Positions 62,501 through 64,000 of a DNA stretch of 64,000 nucleotides are shown one piece after another. Source of the stretch: Tenebrio molitor (taxonomy: Eukaryota > Arthropoda > Insecta > Coleoptera > Tenebrionidae); NCBI RefSeq assembly GCF_963966145.1, contig NC_091056.1, positions 744,001 through 808,000 of the forward strand, given 5' to 3'. The position numbers and the translations under genes are program-made. The notes under the pieces were generated by a model. The model was not told the origin of the DNA. It was given only the letters and a program-made list of their open reading frames with translations, and made no database searches. The first letter of the stretch is position 1; the number at the start of each line of letters is the position of its first letter.

Positions 62501-62989
62501 CGGATACATTTTTTGACCAGGTAATTGATCATTTCGCGGAAGCCAAAGACAGAAGAATCGATTTAATTTATAAAAAACTGTAACGTCATTTTTTGTTCTT
62601 ATTAATTTTAGTTTAGTTAATAAGAATGTTATATTTTGTTTTTTATTTTATTTAGAATTTATTTTATTTACTTTATTGAGAATTTATTTTTTGTTTTATA
62701 TTTATGAAAATCTTGTTATTTTTGTTGACTATACTAACACTCATAATAATAATAATAATAACAAAAAACACTTCCTAATTCCTTTCCCGGCAAGAGATTT
62801 TCTGGACCTTCCCGTAGGTTCTTGCTGGACACTGCAATTAGCAGTGACTAACACAGAAATTCCTTTCCAGCAATTACAACAAACATAACAAAAAATATAA
62901 CATGTAATAACAATAATAACATTGGTGGAGAGAAGTATTAAAATTAAAATGTCTGCCCACCCAGCCAAAAATGTTACGAGCCGCCACTG
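59584..62989 (+). mobile_element. hAT-3 transposon, TSD TAATTCAC
   Basis: 3406 bp with TIRs CAGTGGCGGCTGGTCAG and, inverted, CAGTGGCGGCTCGTAAC, and a perfect 8-bp duplication TAATTCAC (59576-59583 and 62990-62997). It carries one plus-strand transposase gene. A palindromic motif around GACATGTC recurs in its left 700 bp. It interrupts the ORF2 of an otherwise intact non-LTR element. Confidence 0.93.
60407..62583 (+). pseudogene. hAT-3 transposase (TTF-type zinc finger, DUF4371-like)
   Basis: The start taken is MENLRELVRNN at 60407. An N-terminal TTF-type zinc region follows (SSWFGKCHWLTG, KLFCWPCLLL, HGKSKDH), then a helical region and FSWQIDETTDL with the first catalytic Asp. The frame slips near 61258 and continues DVSAGRTADQLFSF, LVAQTYDGAAVMSGELNGL (second Asp), FIHCYAHRLNLVLQDAVG and TRWNFKSRIV. 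It slips again near 62040 and near 62335, then the dimerisation block TIPATSASVERSFAVLKRIK leads to stop at 62581. It resembles the ZMYM/52-kDa-repressor-like hAT transposases. Three slips make this copy inactive as read. Confidence 0.85.
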
Positions 62990-64000
62990 TAATTCACTAA
63001 AGCTCTGGCAGTCACTAAATACGGTACAATATTGTGAAGAGTTGCATTGTGAAATAGCAGGAATCGCATTCAACGGATGTCGACTTTATACGATTTACAG
63101 ACCCCCTGCTGGCAATTTCGATCTCTTTATTGAAAAACTAGAATTTCTCCTTGGCAAAAGTTATATAATAATAACGGGCGATTTCAATTGCAAATTTAAT
63201 ACTTCAGAAAAACAAGCAGTAACTCTTGTAAACACCTTTATTTCATTTGGTCTTCAACAAGCTGTTTTCTTACCTACCAGACAACTTTCCTGTTCAGATA
63301 AAGACAAATTCTCTATCGAAGTTTTCAACCCTGCACTATCTGACCATTCAGCTGTTTGCATGAGTTTCTTCCAACCAACAACGCAAAACGCTACAATAGA
63401 AAAAGAAATTTTCCATCGCCCAATTACTGAGCATGGTTTATTCACACTTTACAATATTATAGAAAATACAGATTGGTCATTCATTGACAACAATTGCGAA
63501 CTAGATTCTGAACATCTATTTGAAACATTCCTGGGCACGATTGCCCACAATGTAAATGTATGCTTTCCCTTAATTAAAATGCAGCCCAAACATGGCACAA
63601 ATATTTTAAAAAATAATTGGTTCAATGAGAAACTGAGGAAAATGAGAGATACTCTCCAGCTCCTAAATACATTACGTAATAACAAAACCGTTGACAATAC
63701 AACATACCAAAATTTCAGAAATTTGTATAGGAAAGAATTAACTAAAGCCAAAAAAACATTTAACGAGCAGTTCATACACAAAGCAGCGAACAAGCCAAAA
63801 GCAATGTGGGAAATTATAAAAAAAAATAACCCAAATCCTGATAACAGTGATAACATTTGTGCTTCAGATTTCAATTTATATTTCACAGGTATTGCCGAAA
63901 AACTTATTAAAACAATTCCCGTGCAACAACCTGAAACCAACTTTCAAAACTATCTAAGTAATATCGCAAGACCTCAGGATGATTTTAATTTCAAAGAAAT
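62990..64000 (+). CDS. Non-LTR ORF2 continued: endonuclease end and pre-RT linker, runs off the window
   Basis: Without the hAT the frame reads through from IHNS into SLKLWQSLNTVQYC with no stop. Endonuclease motifs: LYTIYRPPAGNFDLF, YIIITGDFNCKFN (catalytic Asp-Asn pair) and ALSDHSAVCMSF (terminal Asp-His). The linker before RT has NNWFNEKLRKMRDTL, FRNLYRKELTKAKKTF and ASDFNLYFTGIAEKLI. It is open for at least 337 codons to the right edge. The RT domain should start just beyond 64000. The absence of lesions indicates a recent copy inactivated chiefly by hAT-3. Confidence 0.88.

Overview
The window is transposon-dense DNA from a eukaryote, most likely an insect or other arthropod. It is AT-rich between repeats, carries short GT-AG introns inside transposase genes, and is full of element classes typical of arthropod genomes: gypsy-type LTR elements, R1/Jockey/CR1-like non-LTR elements, a Penelope element, P, hAT and mariner elements, and MITEs. 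I found no host single-copy gene and no rRNA or tRNA gene that I would defend. Species cannot be named from the sequence.

Layout. 1-4300: two degenerate non-LTR elements on the minus strand, plus a truncated LTR. 4556-11022: an old gypsy element (gypsy-1, minus) with 141-bp LTRs, missing RNase H and carrying nested insertions. 11350-15240: GC-rich LTR debris, including an LTR with a perfect tRNA-Lys-type primer site, a roughly 1-kb non-autonomous internal region, a 73-bp-arm palindrome made of LTR ends, and two adjacent LTRs of a second family. 15774-17410: a broken member of an uncharacterised multicopy insect family. 17538-20910: a DNA transposon with terminal inverted repeats (TIRs) and a 4-bp target duplication, carrying an uncharacterised transposase-like gene and invaded by a Penelope fragment. 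20915-25700: palindromes, a mariner with a second mariner-type element inside it, and MITEs.

25708-36008: a 10.3-kb segment bounded by inverted repeats of about 130 bp that splits one reverse transcriptase gene into two collinear halves. It contains a THAP-type element, an iteron-bearing foldback, a solo LTR with a perfect heat-shock element, and a young gypsy element (gypsy-2, 29954-35596; LTRs differ at 2 of 293 positions, TSD ACCA). 36994-39220: another copy of the uncharacterised transposase family, split by a DDE transposase pseudogene. 39235-45755: non-LTR 3' end, gypsy fragments, MITEs and a P-element pseudogene. 45900-50342: a hAT element split by a second, nearly intact hAT (TSD GTCAAACC). 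51276-54162: the best-bounded copy of the uncharacterised TIR family. 54201 to the right edge: a gypsy element (gypsy-3) interrupted by two non-LTR elements; the second (58250 onward) is well preserved and is itself split by a third hAT with a perfect TSD (TAATTCAC).

The genes do not form a pathway. They are layers of selfish DNA, and their nesting gives relative ages. The most informative items are the uncharacterised TIR transposon family, the inverted-repeat-bounded 10.3-kb insertion, the heat-shock promoter in a solo LTR, and the tandem arrays that both minus-strand gypsy elements carry between integrase and the 3' LTR. Superfamily names rest on motif recognition by eye and recalled family knowledge; no search was run.
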